Positions 8,770 through 18,167 are shown, numbered from the stretch's first letter. The stretch: DNA of 64,000 nt from Mesorhizobium sp. M2E.F.Ca.ET.219.01.1.1 (GCF_004016445.2 NZ_SADT02000007.1:62001-126000); one strand, 5' to 3'. Notes: a model not told the origin generated them from the sequence alone. Made by a program: numbers and translations.

Positions 8770-9605
8770 ACGGCGACACGCTCCTCGAAGTCGACGACCT
8801 GCGCGTCACCTTCCCGACTCGCACGGGCATTGTGCAGGCGGTGCGCGGCGTCTCCTTCTCGCTCGGCCGCGAGCGTCTCGGCATCGTCGGCGAAAGCGGC
8901 TCCGGCAAATCGCAGACCGGCCGCGCCATCATGGGCCTCACCCCGCCGCAGGCCGAGGTGTCGGCGAAGAAGCTCGCCTTCAATGGCATCGACCTGCTCT
9001 CGATCTCGCCTCGCCAGCGCCGGTCGCTGCGGGGAAACCGCATCGCCATGATCCTCCAGGATCCGAAATATTCGCTCGATCCGGTGATGACCATCGGCCG
9101 CCAGATCGTCGAGACGCTGCGCACGCATGAGAAGGTCTCCAGGGCAGAGGCGCGCGAGAGAGCTTTAGCCATGCTGCAGGCGGTGCAGATCCGCGATCCG
9201 GCCCGCGTCTTCGACCTTTACCCGCACGAGGTTTCGGGCGGCATGGGCCAGCGCGCCATGATCGCCATGATGCTGATCACCGGACCGGAGCTGATGATCG
9301 CCGACGAGCCAACCTCGGCGCTCGACGTCACCGTGCAACTCGACGTGCTCAAGATCCTCGACAAGCTCGTCGCCGAGCGCGGCATGGGGCTGATCTTCAT
9401 CTCGCACGACCTGCGCCTGGTTTCGTCCTTCTGCGACCGGGTCGTCGTCATGTATGCCGGCAAGGTGGTCGAGCAGATCAAGGCTTCCGAGCTGCGCGAC
9501 GCCCAGCATCCCTACACGCGCGGCCTGCTCAACTGCATGCCGAGGATCGGCTTCGAGCGCCATCCGCTGCCGGTGCTCGACCGCAAGCCGGAGTGGGCTG
9601 CATGA
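8766..9605 (+). CDS. ABC transporter ATP-binding protein, DppD-type
   Basis: 279 residues. Walker A is GESGSGKS, the signature is VSGGMGQR (Gly and Met where many have Gln-Arg-Gln) and Walker B runs into DEPTSALD, followed by the switch region HDLRLVSSFCDRVVVMYAGK. The C-terminal region HPYTRGLLNCMPRIG is the oligopeptide-ABC type extension. The start overlaps the DppC-type stop (ATGA). With the next protein it forms the heterodimeric ATPase powering import. Confidence 0.93.
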   Translation: MNGDTLLEVDDLRVTFPTRTGIVQAVRGVSFSLGRERLGIVGESGSGKSQTGRAIMGLTPPQAEVSAKKLAFNGIDLLSISPRQRRSLRGNRIAMILQDPKYSLDPVMTIGRQIVETLRTHEKVSRAEARERALAMLQAVQIRDPARVFDLYPHEVSGGMGQRAMIAMMLITGPELMIADEPTSALDVTVQLDVLKILDKLVAERGMGLIFISHDLRLVSSFCDRVVVMYAGKVVEQIKASELRDAQHPYTRGLLNCMPRIGFERHPLPVLDRKPEWAA

Positions 9606-10351
9606 CGGCCGCCGTCGCCATCGAGGGACTGGAAGTGGTCTTCGACCGTTTTCGCGCGCTGAAGGGCGTCAGCCTCGAAGTGAGGGAAGGCGAATCCTAC
9701 GGCCTCGTCGGCGAAAGCGGTTCCGGCAAGTCGACGCTGTTGAGGGCGATCACCGGCCTTGCGCCTGTCGCTTCAGGAACCATCATAGTCAACGGCAAGA
9801 CGCTCGGCAAAACGCGCGACAAGGCCTTTTACCGTGATGTGCAGATGGTCTTCCAGGATCCGTACGGCTCGCTGCATCCGCGCCAGACGGTCGACCGCCT
9901 GCTGCAGGAGCCCCTCGCGATCCATGGCATTGCCGACGGCGAGAAGCGCATCGAACGCGCGCTGGACGAGGTTGGCCTCGGCAAGGGCTTCCGCTTCCGC
10001 TACGCGCACCAGCTCTCCGGCGGCCAGCGCCAGCGCGTGGCGATCGCCCGTGCGCTGATCCTCGAACCCTCGATCCTGTTGCTCGACGAGCCGACCTCGG
10101 CGCTCGACGCCTCGGTACAGGCCGAGGTGCTGAACCTGCTCGAAGAGGTGCGTAGGCGACACAAGCTGACCTTCCTGATGGTCAGCCACGACCTCGCCAT
10201 CATCACCCATATGTGCGAGCGGCTGATGGTGATGCAGAATGGCGAGGCGGTTGAGACGCTGACCGCGAGCCAGCTGATCGGCCACCGGGTGAGCGAGGAT
10301 TATACGCGGAATTTGCTCAGGGCCAGCGAGGGGTTTGTGCGGACGGCTTGA
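9602..10351 (+). CDS. ABC transporter ATP-binding protein, DppF-type
   Basis: 249 residues from ATG 9602, overlapping the preceding stop codon by 4 bases; an in-frame GTG at 9593 is less likely. Walker A GESGSGKS, Q-loop VFQDPYGSLHPRQTV, signature LSGGQRQR, Walker B with DEPTSALD. It pairs with the DppD-type ATPase. Shorter than E. coli DppF because it lacks the long C-terminal oligopeptide extension, although RVSEDYTRNLL corresponds to its beginning. Confidence 0.92.
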   Translation: MTAAVAIEGLEVVFDRFRALKGVSLEVREGESYGLVGESGSGKSTLLRAITGLAPVASGTIIVNGKTLGKTRDKAFYRDVQMVFQDPYGSLHPRQTVDRLLQEPLAIHGIADGEKRIERALDEVGLGKGFRFRYAHQLSGGQRQRVAIARALILEPSILLLDEPTSALDASVQAEVLNLLEEVRRRHKLTFLMVSHDLAIITHMCERLMVMQNGEAVETLTASQLIGHRVSEDYTRNLLRASEGFVRTA

Positions 10352-10392
10352 GATGGTTCCTGTTGGCGCATAGCCAATTTAGGAGATTTCGC

Positions 10393-10713
10393 ATGGAGCG
10401 ATGGGACTTCGAAGACCCACCGAACGTCGCGGTCTTATCGGACAAGGGCATATTCAGACACGGCGACTGGATCGCATACGTTGTGCATGAAAATGACGAT
10501 GAAGGGGGCAGTTGGCAGTTCTACAGCAGCGACACGCGGGATCGGAATGAAAGCGACATGATGCTCGTAGGCTTGCGAGAGATGGTTGACCGGGACAAGA
10601 GCATCCTGGAATTGGCCGATTTGCCAAAGGGTTGGCACGCTTGGCGCAGCTCAAAGTCATCGCCGTGGCAGCGCGCCAAGTCGCGTCCCCTCGGCCTACG
10701 CGATGACGAATGA
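10393..10713 (+). CDS. Small protein resembling DUF2185/Imm33 immunity-like family
   Basis: 106 residues from ATG 10393, preceded by AGGAG. No signal peptide or membrane segment. The pattern GGSWQFYSSDTRD, then GLREMVDRDKSILELADLPKG and AWR recalls DUF2185, a family that includes predicted polymorphic-toxin immunity proteins; this is recognition by eye. The gene is visibly lower in GC than its neighbours and follows the importer operon, converging on the efflux operon with a 4-bp gap. No toxin gene is adjacent. An in-frame upstream start at 10348 would overlap the ATPase stop and has no good ribosome-binding site. Confidence 0.6.
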   Translation: MERWDFEDPPNVAVLSDKGIFRHGDWIAYVVHENDDEGGSWQFYSSDTRDRNESDMMLVGLREMVDRDKSILELADLPKGWHAWRSSKSSPWQRAKSRPLGLRDDE

Positions 10714-10717
10714 CGCC

Positions 10718-13700
10718 TCAGGTTGGGGTGGTCTGCGCCAGATCGCCGGTCTCTGAAACAGCCACGCTTTCCCTATCTTTCGGCTCCTTGATCCTGAACC
10801 ACGTCACATAGAGCGCCGGCAGGAAGAGCAGCGTGATCGCTGTGCCGGCGATGATGCCGCCCATCATGGCATAGGCCATCGGCCCCCAGAACACTTCGCG
10901 CGCGATCGGGATCAGCGCCAGGCTGGCGGCGGCCGCCGTCAGCGCGATCGGCCGCATGCGATGCTCGGTCGCTTCGACCACGGCCGCCCAGCGGTCCTTG
11001 CCTTCCTTGACGAGGTCCTCGATCTGCACGATCAGGATGACGGAGTTGCGGATCAGGATGCCGATCAGCGCCAGCACGCCGAGGATGGCGACGAAGCCGA
11101 GCGGCGCGCCGCTCGGCACCAGCGCCGCCACCACGCCGATCAGGCCGAGCGGCGCCACCGCCACCACCAGGAACAGGCGCTGGAAGCTCTGCAACTGCAC
11201 CATCAGGATGGTCGCCATGACGAACAGCATCAGCGGCACCACCGCCGCGATCGGCCCCTGGCTCTTGGCGCTTTCCTCGACCGAGCCGGCGGTCTGCACC
11301 GAATAGCCCGGCGGCAGCTTGGCGATGAAGGCGTCGACCGACGGTTTCAGCTCGTTGACGACGGTCGCCGGCAGGACGTCGCCGACCAGGCCGGCGCGCA
11401 CGGTGATGGTCGGCGCGCGGTTGCGCCGCCAGACCGTCGGCTGTTCGAGGTCGTAGCGGAAGTTGGCGATTGCCGCCAACGGGATCGACTCGCCGGTGCC
11501 GGTCGGCAATTGCAAATTCTGCAGCGTCGAGATCGAGCTGCGGTCCGCCTCGCGCGAGCGCGCCACGACATCGATCAGATAGGTGGCGTCGCGCACCTGG
11601 GTGATCGTCGCGCCGCCGACCGTGCTGTTCAGCGCGCTGGCGATGTCGGAGGAGGTGATGCCGAGCTGGCGCGCCTTGTCCTGCAGCACGTCGACCCTCA
11701 GCACGCGCTGCGGCTCGTTCCAGTCGAAGGTGGGGGCCGCCAGCTTCGGATTGGCCGATATCAGGCCGGCGAATTGCTGCGCGAGCTCGCGCACCGTCTG
11801 AATGTCGGGACCGCCTACGCGGTACTGCACCGGCCGGCCCACCGGCGGGCCGAGCTCCAGCAATTTGACGAAGGCGTCGGTGCCGACGAATTCCTCGCGC
11901 AGCAGCTTCTCCAGCGCCGCCTTCACCCGGTTGCGCGCCTCGATGCTCTTGGTGACGATCACGGTCTGGCCGAAATAGGGATTGGCCGGCTGCACGTCAT
12001 AGGAGAGCACGAAGCGCACGGCGCCTTCGCCGATATAGGAGGAGAAGTGGTCGATGTCGGGATTGCCGACCAGCGCGCGCTGCTCGAAGCGTTCCATCTG
12101 GTCGCGCGTTTCCGTGATCGAGGAGTTCTGCGGCAGGTTCCAGTCGACGATCAGCTCCGGCCGGTCGGACGGCGGGAAGAATTGCTGCTGCACAAGGCCG
12201 AAGCCGGCCACCGAGCCGGCGAACAAAAGCACCGTCACGATGATGGTCAGCCAATGGCGGCGCACGGAAAAGACGAGCACGCGCCGGAACAGCGAGGTGA
12301 GGCGTCCGGGCTGGTCGTGGTGCTTCGCCTTCATCGTCGCCGGCAGGATGGTGACGCCGAGCAGCGGCGCGAACAGCACCGCCACGATCCATGACACAAG
12401 CAGCGATACCGCGATGACGACAAACAGCGTGAAGGTGTATTCGCCGGCGGCGCTCGAGTTGAGGCCGATCGGGATGAAGCCGGCGACCGTCACCAGCGTT
12501 CCCGTCAGCATAGGGAAGGCGGTCGAGGTGTAGACATAGGTCGCCGCCTTGCGCAGATTGTCGCCGACCTCCAGCCGCGCCACCATCATCTCGACCGCGA
12601 TCATCGCATCGTCGACCAATAGCCCGAGCGCGATGATCAGCGCGCCGAGCGAGATGCGCTGCAGCGAGATGCCGAGATAGGCCATGACTGTGAAGGTGAT
12701 CGCCAGCACAAGAGGGATCGACAGCGCCACGACGAAGCCGGCGCGCATGCCGAGGCTGATGAAGGAGACGGCGAGCACGATCGCGACGGCCTCGAACAGC
12801 GCCCGCGTGAAGCCCGAGACCGCCTCCTCGACGATGACCGGCTGGTCGGCGACCAGATGCACGCCGACGCCGACCGGCAGGTCGGCCAGCACCTTCTGCA
12901 TCTCCTCATGCAGCGCCTCGCCGAATTTCAGCAGGTTGGCATTGGGCTTCATGCCGATGGCAAGCCCGATCGCGTCCTGGCCGTTGAAGCGGAACAGGGC
13001 TGTCGGCGGGTCGACATAGCCGCGCCGGATCGTCGCCACATCGCTCAGCCGGAAGAAGCGATCGTTGACGCGCAGATTGATGGCCCGGAGGCTTTCCTCT
13101 GAGGTGAACTGTCCGCCGACGCGCACGCTGATGCGCTCTGGTCCGGACTCGATGACGCCGGAGGGCGTGATCGCGTTCTGCGCCTGCAGGCTGGCGACGA
13201 TCTGCTGCTGGTTGAGGCCGAGCGCCGCGATCTGCCGGCTCGAGAATTCGAGATAGATCGCCTCGTCCTGCGCGCCGACCAGATCGACCTTGCCGGCATT
13301 CGGCACGGTCAGGATCTTCGTGCGGACATCCTCCACGTAATCGCGCAATTGGCGCGGCGTCAGCCCATCGGCGGTGAAGGCGTAGATGTTGCCGAAGACG
13401 TCGCCGAAGCGGTCGTTGAAGAACGGTCCCTGCACGCCTTGCGGAAGCTGCGCCTTGATGTCGTTGACCATGTTGCGCACCTGAAGCCAGTTCGGCACGA
13501 CGTCGCGCGCCTTGGTGGTGTCCTTCAGGTTGACGAAGATGACGGTCTGGCCGGCGGTGGTGACGGATTTGGTGTAGTCGAGGCTGTCGAGTTCCTCGAG
13601 CTTCTTCTCGATGCGGTCGGTCACCTGCTGCACCGTCTCCTTGACCGAGGCGCCGGGCCAATTGGCCTGGATGATCATGGTCTTGATGGTGAAGGCGGGG

Positions 13701-13819
13701 TCTTCCTCCCGGCCGAGATTGAGATATGAGAAAATGCCGGCCACCACGAAGACCAGCATGAAGTACCAGACCATGGAGCGGTGGCTGAGCGCCCAGTCGG
13801 AGAGGTTGAAGCCCTTCAT
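10718..13819 (-). CDS. RND efflux transporter permease (AcrB-like)
   Basis: 1033 residues, the normal HAE1/AcrB-type length. It begins MKGFNLSDWALSHRSMVWYF and carries two large periplasmic loops and about 12 membrane segments. The conserved acidic pair for proton relay is in GLLVDDAMIAVEMM. The N-terminal half has NLGREEDPAFTIKTM, a feature of pumps related to the AcrB/MexF side branch. It is the last gene of an operon with two adaptors and overlaps the upstream one by ATGA. No outer-membrane channel gene is present, so an unlinked TolC is likely used. Substrates are unknown. Confidence 0.93.
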   Translation of the reverse strand: MKGFNLSDWALSHRSMVWYFMLVFVVAGIFSYLNLGREEDPAFTIKTMIIQANWPGASVKETVQQVTDRIEKKLEELDSLDYTKSVTTAGQTVIFVNLKDTTKARDVVPNWLQVRNMVNDIKAQLPQGVQGPFFNDRFGDVFGNIYAFTADGLTPRQLRDYVEDVRTKILTVPNAGKVDLVGAQDEAIYLEFSSRQIAALGLNQQQIVASLQAQNAITPSGVIESGPERISVRVGGQFTSEESLRAINLRVNDRFFRLSDVATIRRGYVDPPTALFRFNGQDAIGLAIGMKPNANLLKFGEALHEEMQKVLADLPVGVGVHLVADQPVIVEEAVSGFTRALFEAVAIVLAVSFISLGMRAGFVVALSIPLVLAITFTVMAYLGISLQRISLGALIIALGLLVDDAMIAVEMMVARLEVGDNLRKAATYVYTSTAFPMLTGTLVTVAGFIPIGLNSSAAGEYTFTLFVVIAVSLLVSWIVAVLFAPLLGVTILPATMKAKHHDQPGRLTSLFRRVLVFSVRRHWLTIIVTVLLFAGSVAGFGLVQQQFFPPSDRPELIVDWNLPQNSSITETRDQMERFEQRALVGNPDIDHFSSYIGEGAVRFVLSYDVQPANPYFGQTVIVTKSIEARNRVKAALEKLLREEFVGTDAFVKLLELGPPVGRPVQYRVGGPDIQTVRELAQQFAGLISANPKLAAPTFDWNEPQRVLRVDVLQDKARQLGITSSDIASALNSTVGGATITQVRDATYLIDVVARSREADRSSISTLQNLQLPTGTGESIPLAAIANFRYDLEQPTVWRRNRAPTITVRAGLVGDVLPATVVNELKPSVDAFIAKLPPGYSVQTAGSVEESAKSQGPIAAVVPLMLFVMATILMVQLQSFQRLFLVVAVAPLGLIGVVAALVPSGAPLGFVAILGVLALIGILIRNSVILIVQIEDLVKEGKDRWAAVVEATEHRMRPIALTAAAASLALIPIAREVFWGPMAYAMMGGIIAGTAITLLFLPALYVTWFRIKEPKDRESVAVSETGDLAQTTPT

Positions 13820-14892
13820 CAGACGCCGCCCTCCGGCACTTTGACCTTCTGGCCTTCGCTCAGGCTGTGGACGCCGGCAGTGACCACGCGCATGCCGGCT
13901 TCAAGCCCCTCGGCAATCGTGAAGGAGCCGCCATTTTTCGAAGCGACCTTGATCTCACGAGCGCTCACGCTGGAGGATTGCGGATCGACGATCCAGACTT
14001 TCTCCGAACCGTCCTTTTCGAGCAGCGCCGACATCGGCAGTTCGATCGTCGGCGCCACCTTGGTCATGCGCGTCGCGGTGATCGTCGAGCCGAGCCGGAA
14101 CGCCGTCGGCGGATCGACCAGCGTCAGCTTCACGCGCCGTGTGCGGGTAGCGCCTTCCGACTGCGGCGCGATCTCGCGCAGCTTGGCCTGTGTCTTGATC
14201 GTCGGCAGCGATTGCAGGACGATCTCGAAGGGCATGCCGACAGTGAGGTCGCCGGTCAGCTGATCGGGGATGTCGACCACGGCCTCGCGCGGGTCGGTGC
14301 GCGCCACGGTGACGACCGTCTGTCCCGGCGAAACAGTCTGCCCGACCTCGGCGCCGACCGCTGTGACGACGCCGTCGAAGTCGGAGAACAACCGGGCATA
14401 GCCGAGCTGTTCCTGCGATTTCGCCAAAGCGGCATTGGCCCGCTCGACACCGGCTTCCGCCGCCTGCCGCGCTTGTTTGGCGGCACCGAACGTGGCCTGC
14501 GAGGTGTTGGCCGAGGCAAGCAATTGCCGCTGGCGATCCTCGCTGGCGGCGGCGTTGATGAACTGCGCCTGCGCGTTCGACAGATCAGCTTTCGAGGCCT
14601 GGACGGCGAGCTCCAGAGCCGTCGGATCGAGCGCCGCGATGGTCGTGCCCTTGGTGACGAGATCGCCGACTTTGACGTCGCGCGAGACGACGCGGCCGAG
14701 GAGGCGGAAGGCAAGGTCGGCGCTGTATTGCGGCTCGACCGAACCGGCAAAGCCGAAAGTCTCGACGGTCTTCGGCTCGACCACCACCGACAGAACGGGC
14801 CGGATGACCTCCGGTGGCTTCTCTTCCGAACGCGAGCAGGCGGCAAGCGTAGCAAGGATCAGCAAGGGAGCGATGTGCGGCAACCGGTTCAT
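13819..14892 (-). CDS. RND efflux periplasmic adaptor, second of two, lipoprotein
   Basis: 357 residues from ATG 14892, which overlaps the first adaptor's stop. The signal ends in a lipobox (LATLAACS), so it is probably a lipid-anchored HlyD/AcrA-family adaptor. It has a lipoyl/barrel-sandwich half (RVVSRDVKVGDLVTKGTTIAALDP), an alpha-hairpin rich in Ala/Gln and a second lipoyl half (GVVTAVGAEVGQTVSPGQTV). It bridges the pump to an outer-membrane channel. The frame stays open further upstream but that region codes for the first adaptor in another frame. Confidence 0.9.
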   Translation of the reverse strand: MNRLPHIAPLLILATLAACSRSEEKPPEVIRPVLSVVVEPKTVETFGFAGSVEPQYSADLAFRLLGRVVSRDVKVGDLVTKGTTIAALDPTALELAVQASKADLSNAQAQFINAAASEDRQRQLLASANTSQATFGAAKQARQAAEAGVERANAALAKSQEQLGYARLFSDFDGVVTAVGAEVGQTVSPGQTVVTVARTDPREAVVDIPDQLTGDLTVGMPFEIVLQSLPTIKTQAKLREIAPQSEGATRTRRVKLTLVDPPTAFRLGSTITATRMTKVAPTIELPMSALLEKDGSEKVWIVDPQSSSVSAREIKVASKNGGSFTIAEGLEAGMRVVTAGVHSLSEGQKVKVPEGGV

Positions 14893-16025
14893 TGGCTGGC
14901 TCCAGCGACCTCGACCGTCTGTCCGGGGCTGAGCAATTGTCCGCCGGCGGTGACGACGCTCTGGCCCTCCTGCAAACCCTTGTCGACGGCGACCACGCCG
15001 GAATCGAAGGCGAGCACCTCGACTGGCGCCGTGCTGACAGCCTTGCTCGACGGATCGACGATCCAGACGGCGGGTTTGCCGGCGGTCGAAGTCAGCGCCT
15101 GCCAGGGCAACAGGATGGCCTTGACCGGCTTGGCGCTGACCGTGCCGATCACGGCTGCGCCCAGCGGCATGCCGGCCGGTGTGTCGGGGATGCCGACCTT
15201 GACCCGGATCGATCCAGACTGGGTATCGATCGCCGGCGAGATCTCGCGCACCTTGCCGGTCGCGCGCACCTGCGGGTCCGACAGCAGCGTGATCGTCACC
15301 GCCGGAGAAGGAGGTGTCTGGACAACCAGTGTCTCGTGTACGTTGAAGACGGCGTCGCGGTCGCCGTCCTCGGCGATGGTGAACACGGTCTGCGCCGCTT
15401 GCACCACCTGCCCGGCCTCTACCTGGCGCGCCGTGATGACGCCAGCGGCCCCGGCCTTGAGCTCGGTGTAGGACAGGTTTTCCTTGGCGTTGGACAGTGC
15501 GCTCAGCGCGGCATCGACGCTGCCTTGCGCCACTTTCAGCCCCTGGTCGGCGCTGTCGAAATCCCGTCTCGTCGTAAACCCTTGCGAAAGCAGCGTCTTT
15601 TGCCGCTGATAAGTGGCCGCCGCCTGGGTGAGCTGCGCCTGCGCCGCGTCGAGGTCGGCCTGCGCCGAGCGCAGGTCCGATTGCTGTTCCTGCGGATCGA
15701 TGCGCGCAAGCACCGCGCCCTGATCGACATGCTGGCCGACATCGACCAGACGCTCGGCGACCCGGCCGCCGACACGGAACGACAGATTGTTGAGTGTGCG
15801 GGCCGCGATCACCCCGGTCAGCGAGGTCCGCGGCGCATAGTCGGCGAGCGCGACCGTCTGCGTGGTCACCAACACCGGCAATTTCTTCTCCGCCGCCTGC
15901 TGCTTCTGGCAGCCGGATGCAGAAATCGCCGCGCCGGCGCAGGCCAGCATCAACAAGGTTCTTGAAGGACAAGGAAGGCGGAGCGACGAAGACGGCAAGG
16001 CGGACGATGTCGCGTTCGAGCTCAT
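14889..16025 (-). CDS. RND efflux periplasmic adaptor, first of two, lipoprotein
   Basis: 378 residues from ATG 16025, preceded by GAGGGGAACC. The signal peptide runs to a lipobox (SASGC). The body is HlyD/AcrA-like: GGRVAERLVDVGQHVDQGAVLARIDP, then a long helical hairpin and GVITARQVEAGQVVQAAQTV. It is related to the second adaptor only at family level, so the pair is not a recent duplication. Both precede a single RND pump in an ATGA-coupled operon, which suggests a mixed adaptor assembly. Confidence 0.9.
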   Translation of the reverse strand: MSSNATSSALPSSSLRLPCPSRTLLMLACAGAAISASGCQKQQAAEKKLPVLVTTQTVALADYAPRTSLTGVIAARTLNNLSFRVGGRVAERLVDVGQHVDQGAVLARIDPQEQQSDLRSAQADLDAAQAQLTQAAATYQRQKTLLSQGFTTRRDFDSADQGLKVAQGSVDAALSALSNAKENLSYTELKAGAAGVITARQVEAGQVVQAAQTVFTIAEDGDRDAVFNVHETLVVQTPPSPAVTITLLSDPQVRATGKVREISPAIDTQSGSIRVKVGIPDTPAGMPLGAAVIGTVSAKPVKAILLPWQALTSTAGKPAVWIVDPSSKAVSTAPVEVLAFDSGVVAVDKGLQEGQSVVTAGGQLLSPGQTVEVAGASQ

Positions 16026-16281
16026 GGTTCCCCTCAACTCGTGGGAGCCGCTCCTGACGGCGGCACGTCGCGGATGAAATGAGATTAATCGATCGGCGGG
16101 AAAAGGAAACTATCTCCCGAGGCGTATATCGTCGGTTAAGAGCGTTCGTTCCCCATCCTTTAGGCAGGCCCAATGGACTGGGCCAACGTGCCAACTTGAG
16201 GAAAACGTGAAATAAGGTCAGAAGGGTTTGATCAACGGAACGGGTTTGATCCCGAACAGGGATGCCCGATTGAGGGACGAC

Positions 16282-17559
16282 ATGAAGAATTTAGCCATTT
16301 CCGAACGCAAGAACCAGTCGATTTCGCGCGGCGTCGGCATGACGACGCAGATCTACGCCGATCGCGCCGAAAATTCGGAAATCTGGGATGTCGAGGGCCG
16401 CCGCTATATCGACTTCTCGTCCGGCATCGCCGTGGTCAACACCGGCCACCGCCACCCGAAGGTCATCGAGGCGGTCAAGGCGCAGCTCGACCGCTTCACC
16501 CACACCTGCCACCAGGTCGTGCCTTACGAAAGCTATGTGCGCCTGGCCGAGCGGCTGAACGGCATGCTGCCCGGCAAGTTCGAGAAGAAGACGGTCTTCG
16601 TCACCACCGGCGCCGAGGCGGTCGAGAACGCCATCAAGATCGCCCGCAACGCCACCGGCCGTCAGGCCGTCATCGCCTTTTCCGGAGGCTTTCACGGCCG
16701 CACCTTCATGGGCATGGCGCTGACCGGCAAGGTGGTACCTTACAAGGTCGGCTTTGGCGCCATGCCTGCTGATGTCTTCCACGCGCCTTTCCCGGTCGCG
16801 CTGCATGGCGTTTCGGTCGCGGACTCCCTCGCCGCCCTCGACAAGCTGTTCAAGGCCGATGTCGATCCGAACCGGGTGGCCGCCATCATCGTTGAGCCGG
16901 TGCAGGGCGAGGGCGGTTTCTACGAAGCGCCGCGTGACTTCATGACAGCACTGCGCAAGATCTGCGACCAGCACGGCATCATGCTTGTCGCCGACGAGGT
17001 GCAGACCGGTTTTGCCCGCACTGGCAAGATGTTCGCCATGGATCACCATGACGTGGCCGCCGATCTCACCACCATGGCCAAGAGCCTTGCCGGCGGCTTC
17101 CCGCTGTCGGCCGTCACCGGCCGCGCCGAGATCATGGACGCGCCCGGTCCCGGCGGCCTCGGCGGCACCTATGGCGGCAGCCCGATCGGTGTCGCCGCGG
17201 CGCACGCCGTGCTCGACGTGATCGAGGAGGAAAAGCTCTGCGACCGTGCCAATGCGCTGGGTGCCAGGCTGAAGCAGCGGCTGGAATCGATCCGCGACGA
17301 CGTGCCGGAGATCGCCGACATCCGCGGCCCGGGCTTCATGAACGCGGTCGAGTTCAACGACGTGAAGAAGGGTCTGCCGTCGGCCGAATTCGCCAACGCG
17401 GTCAGGCTGAAGGCGCTGGACAAGGGCCTCATCCTGCTGACCTGCGGCGTCTACGGCAACGTCCTCCGCTTCCTGTCGCCGATCACCATCCAGGACGGCG
17501 TCATGACGGAAGCGCTGGATATTCTGGAAAGCTCGATCCGCGACGCGCGGGCGGCCTGA
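16282..17559 (+). CDS. gabT: 4-aminobutyrate aminotransferase (class III, PLP)
   Basis: 425 residues, close to E. coli GabT (426). PLP-binding features: TTGAEAVENAIKIAR (phosphate-binding), FSGGFHGRT, the Asp in VADEVQTGFARTG, and the Schiff-base Lys at about residue 267 in TMAKSLAGGFP. It should transfer the amino group of GABA (or 5-aminovalerate) to 2-oxoglutarate. ATG 16282 has GAGGG upstream; the frame extends to 16228 without a good ribosome-binding site. No succinate-semialdehyde dehydrogenase is adjacent. The 256-bp gap to the divergent efflux operon probably holds both promoters; I see no convincing one. Confidence 0.88.
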   Translation: MKNLAISERKNQSISRGVGMTTQIYADRAENSEIWDVEGRRYIDFSSGIAVVNTGHRHPKVIEAVKAQLDRFTHTCHQVVPYESYVRLAERLNGMLPGKFEKKTVFVTTGAEAVENAIKIARNATGRQAVIAFSGGFHGRTFMGMALTGKVVPYKVGFGAMPADVFHAPFPVALHGVSVADSLAALDKLFKADVDPNRVAAIIVEPVQGEGGFYEAPRDFMTALRKICDQHGIMLVADEVQTGFARTGKMFAMDHHDVAADLTTMAKSLAGGFPLSAVTGRAEIMDAPGPGGLGGTYGGSPIGVAAAHAVLDVIEEEKLCDRANALGARLKQRLESIRDDVPEIADIRGPGFMNAVEFNDVKKGLPSAEFANAVRLKALDKGLILLTCGVYGNVLRFLSPITIQDGVMTEALDILESSIRDARAA

Positions 17560-17572
17560 TCGAGTGTCAGCT

Positions 17573-17884
17573 TCAACTATCCTTGGGCATTTTCCCTTCA
17601 TCGAAAATGCCCTGGATGTCGTGTGAGCCGTGCAGGATGCGCTCAACACGCACGTCGTCGCCCTCGAGGCTATAAAAGATGACATATCTCTGGAACGCGA
17701 CGGAGCGCAGCCCAGGCCAGAGTTCGGCACGGGGAGCGCCACCACGTGGTGCATCCAAGATAGTGTCGCATCATACTCGAAGAGCCGCTATCAAGCGGCG
17801 GGCGGCGGCCCGATTTTCAGCCCGGATGTAATCGCCAATCTCTTCAATGTCCTGCACGGCGACGGGTGCGAAACTGAGAGCCAT
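17573..17884 (-). pseudogene. parE: ParE/RelE-type toxin gene with an in-frame stop
   Basis: Starting at ATG 17884 the frame gives 37 residues (MALSFAPVAVQDIEEIGDYI...AALRV), meets TGA at 17773-17771, then continues in the same frame as CDTILDAPRGGAPRAELWPG to VERILHGSHDIQGIFDEG and a stop at 17573. Together the two parts make a full-length ParE (about 103 codons): the family normally has Arg before CD, and CGA to TGA is a single transition. The start overlaps the antitoxin stop by one base. The toxin is probably dead unless the stop is read through or is a sequencing error. Confidence 0.85.
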
Positions 17885-18141
17885 TATTTGCGACTTTCAG
17901 CCGCATGTCTTTTCTCCAACCGATCAAAAACGTCGTCGGCTGCAATAGCTTGTCCGCTCTCCACACCCTTGCGGATGTCTTCGCGCAGCGCGGCAAGCTT
18001 CGCCTGCCGGTGCTCTTCGCGTTCTTCCAGCAGACGCAGGCTATCGCGCACCACCTCACTTGCGCTGGCATAGCGGCCACTCTCGACAAGCTCACGCACG
18101 AATGCCTCGTAGCGGGAGCCAATGCTGTAGCTTGCAGGCAT
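17884..18141 (-). CDS. parD: ParD-type antitoxin (type II toxin-antitoxin)
   Basis: 85 residues from ATG 18141. The N-terminal ribbon-helix-helix part (MPASYSIGSRYEAFVRELVE, then GRYASASEVVRDSLRLLEER) matches the ParD/CopG-like antitoxins, and the acidic-basic C-terminal tail would wrap the toxin. It should bind the ParE toxin and repress its own promoter. The longer in-frame version (to 18231) runs into the promoter region. It looks intact although the downstream toxin is interrupted. Base composition is lower in GC than the neighbours, consistent with horizontal arrival. Confidence 0.88.
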   Translation of the reverse strand: MPASYSIGSRYEAFVRELVESGRYASASEVVRDSLRLLEEREEHRQAKLAALREDIRKGVESGQAIAADDVFDRLEKRHAAESRK

Positions 18142-18167
18142 GGAACAATCTTTCGCTTTATCCGAAA

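Noticed and set aside
13819..16194. Single 791-residue protein covering both adaptors
   Set aside because: Only the part from 14892 is a real adaptor with a lipoprotein signal; the upstream part is another frame of the first adaptor.
17771..17773. TGA in parE as a selenocysteine codon
   Set aside because: No selenocysteine hairpin is evident, and ParE proteins normally have Arg here; a nonsense change is simpler.
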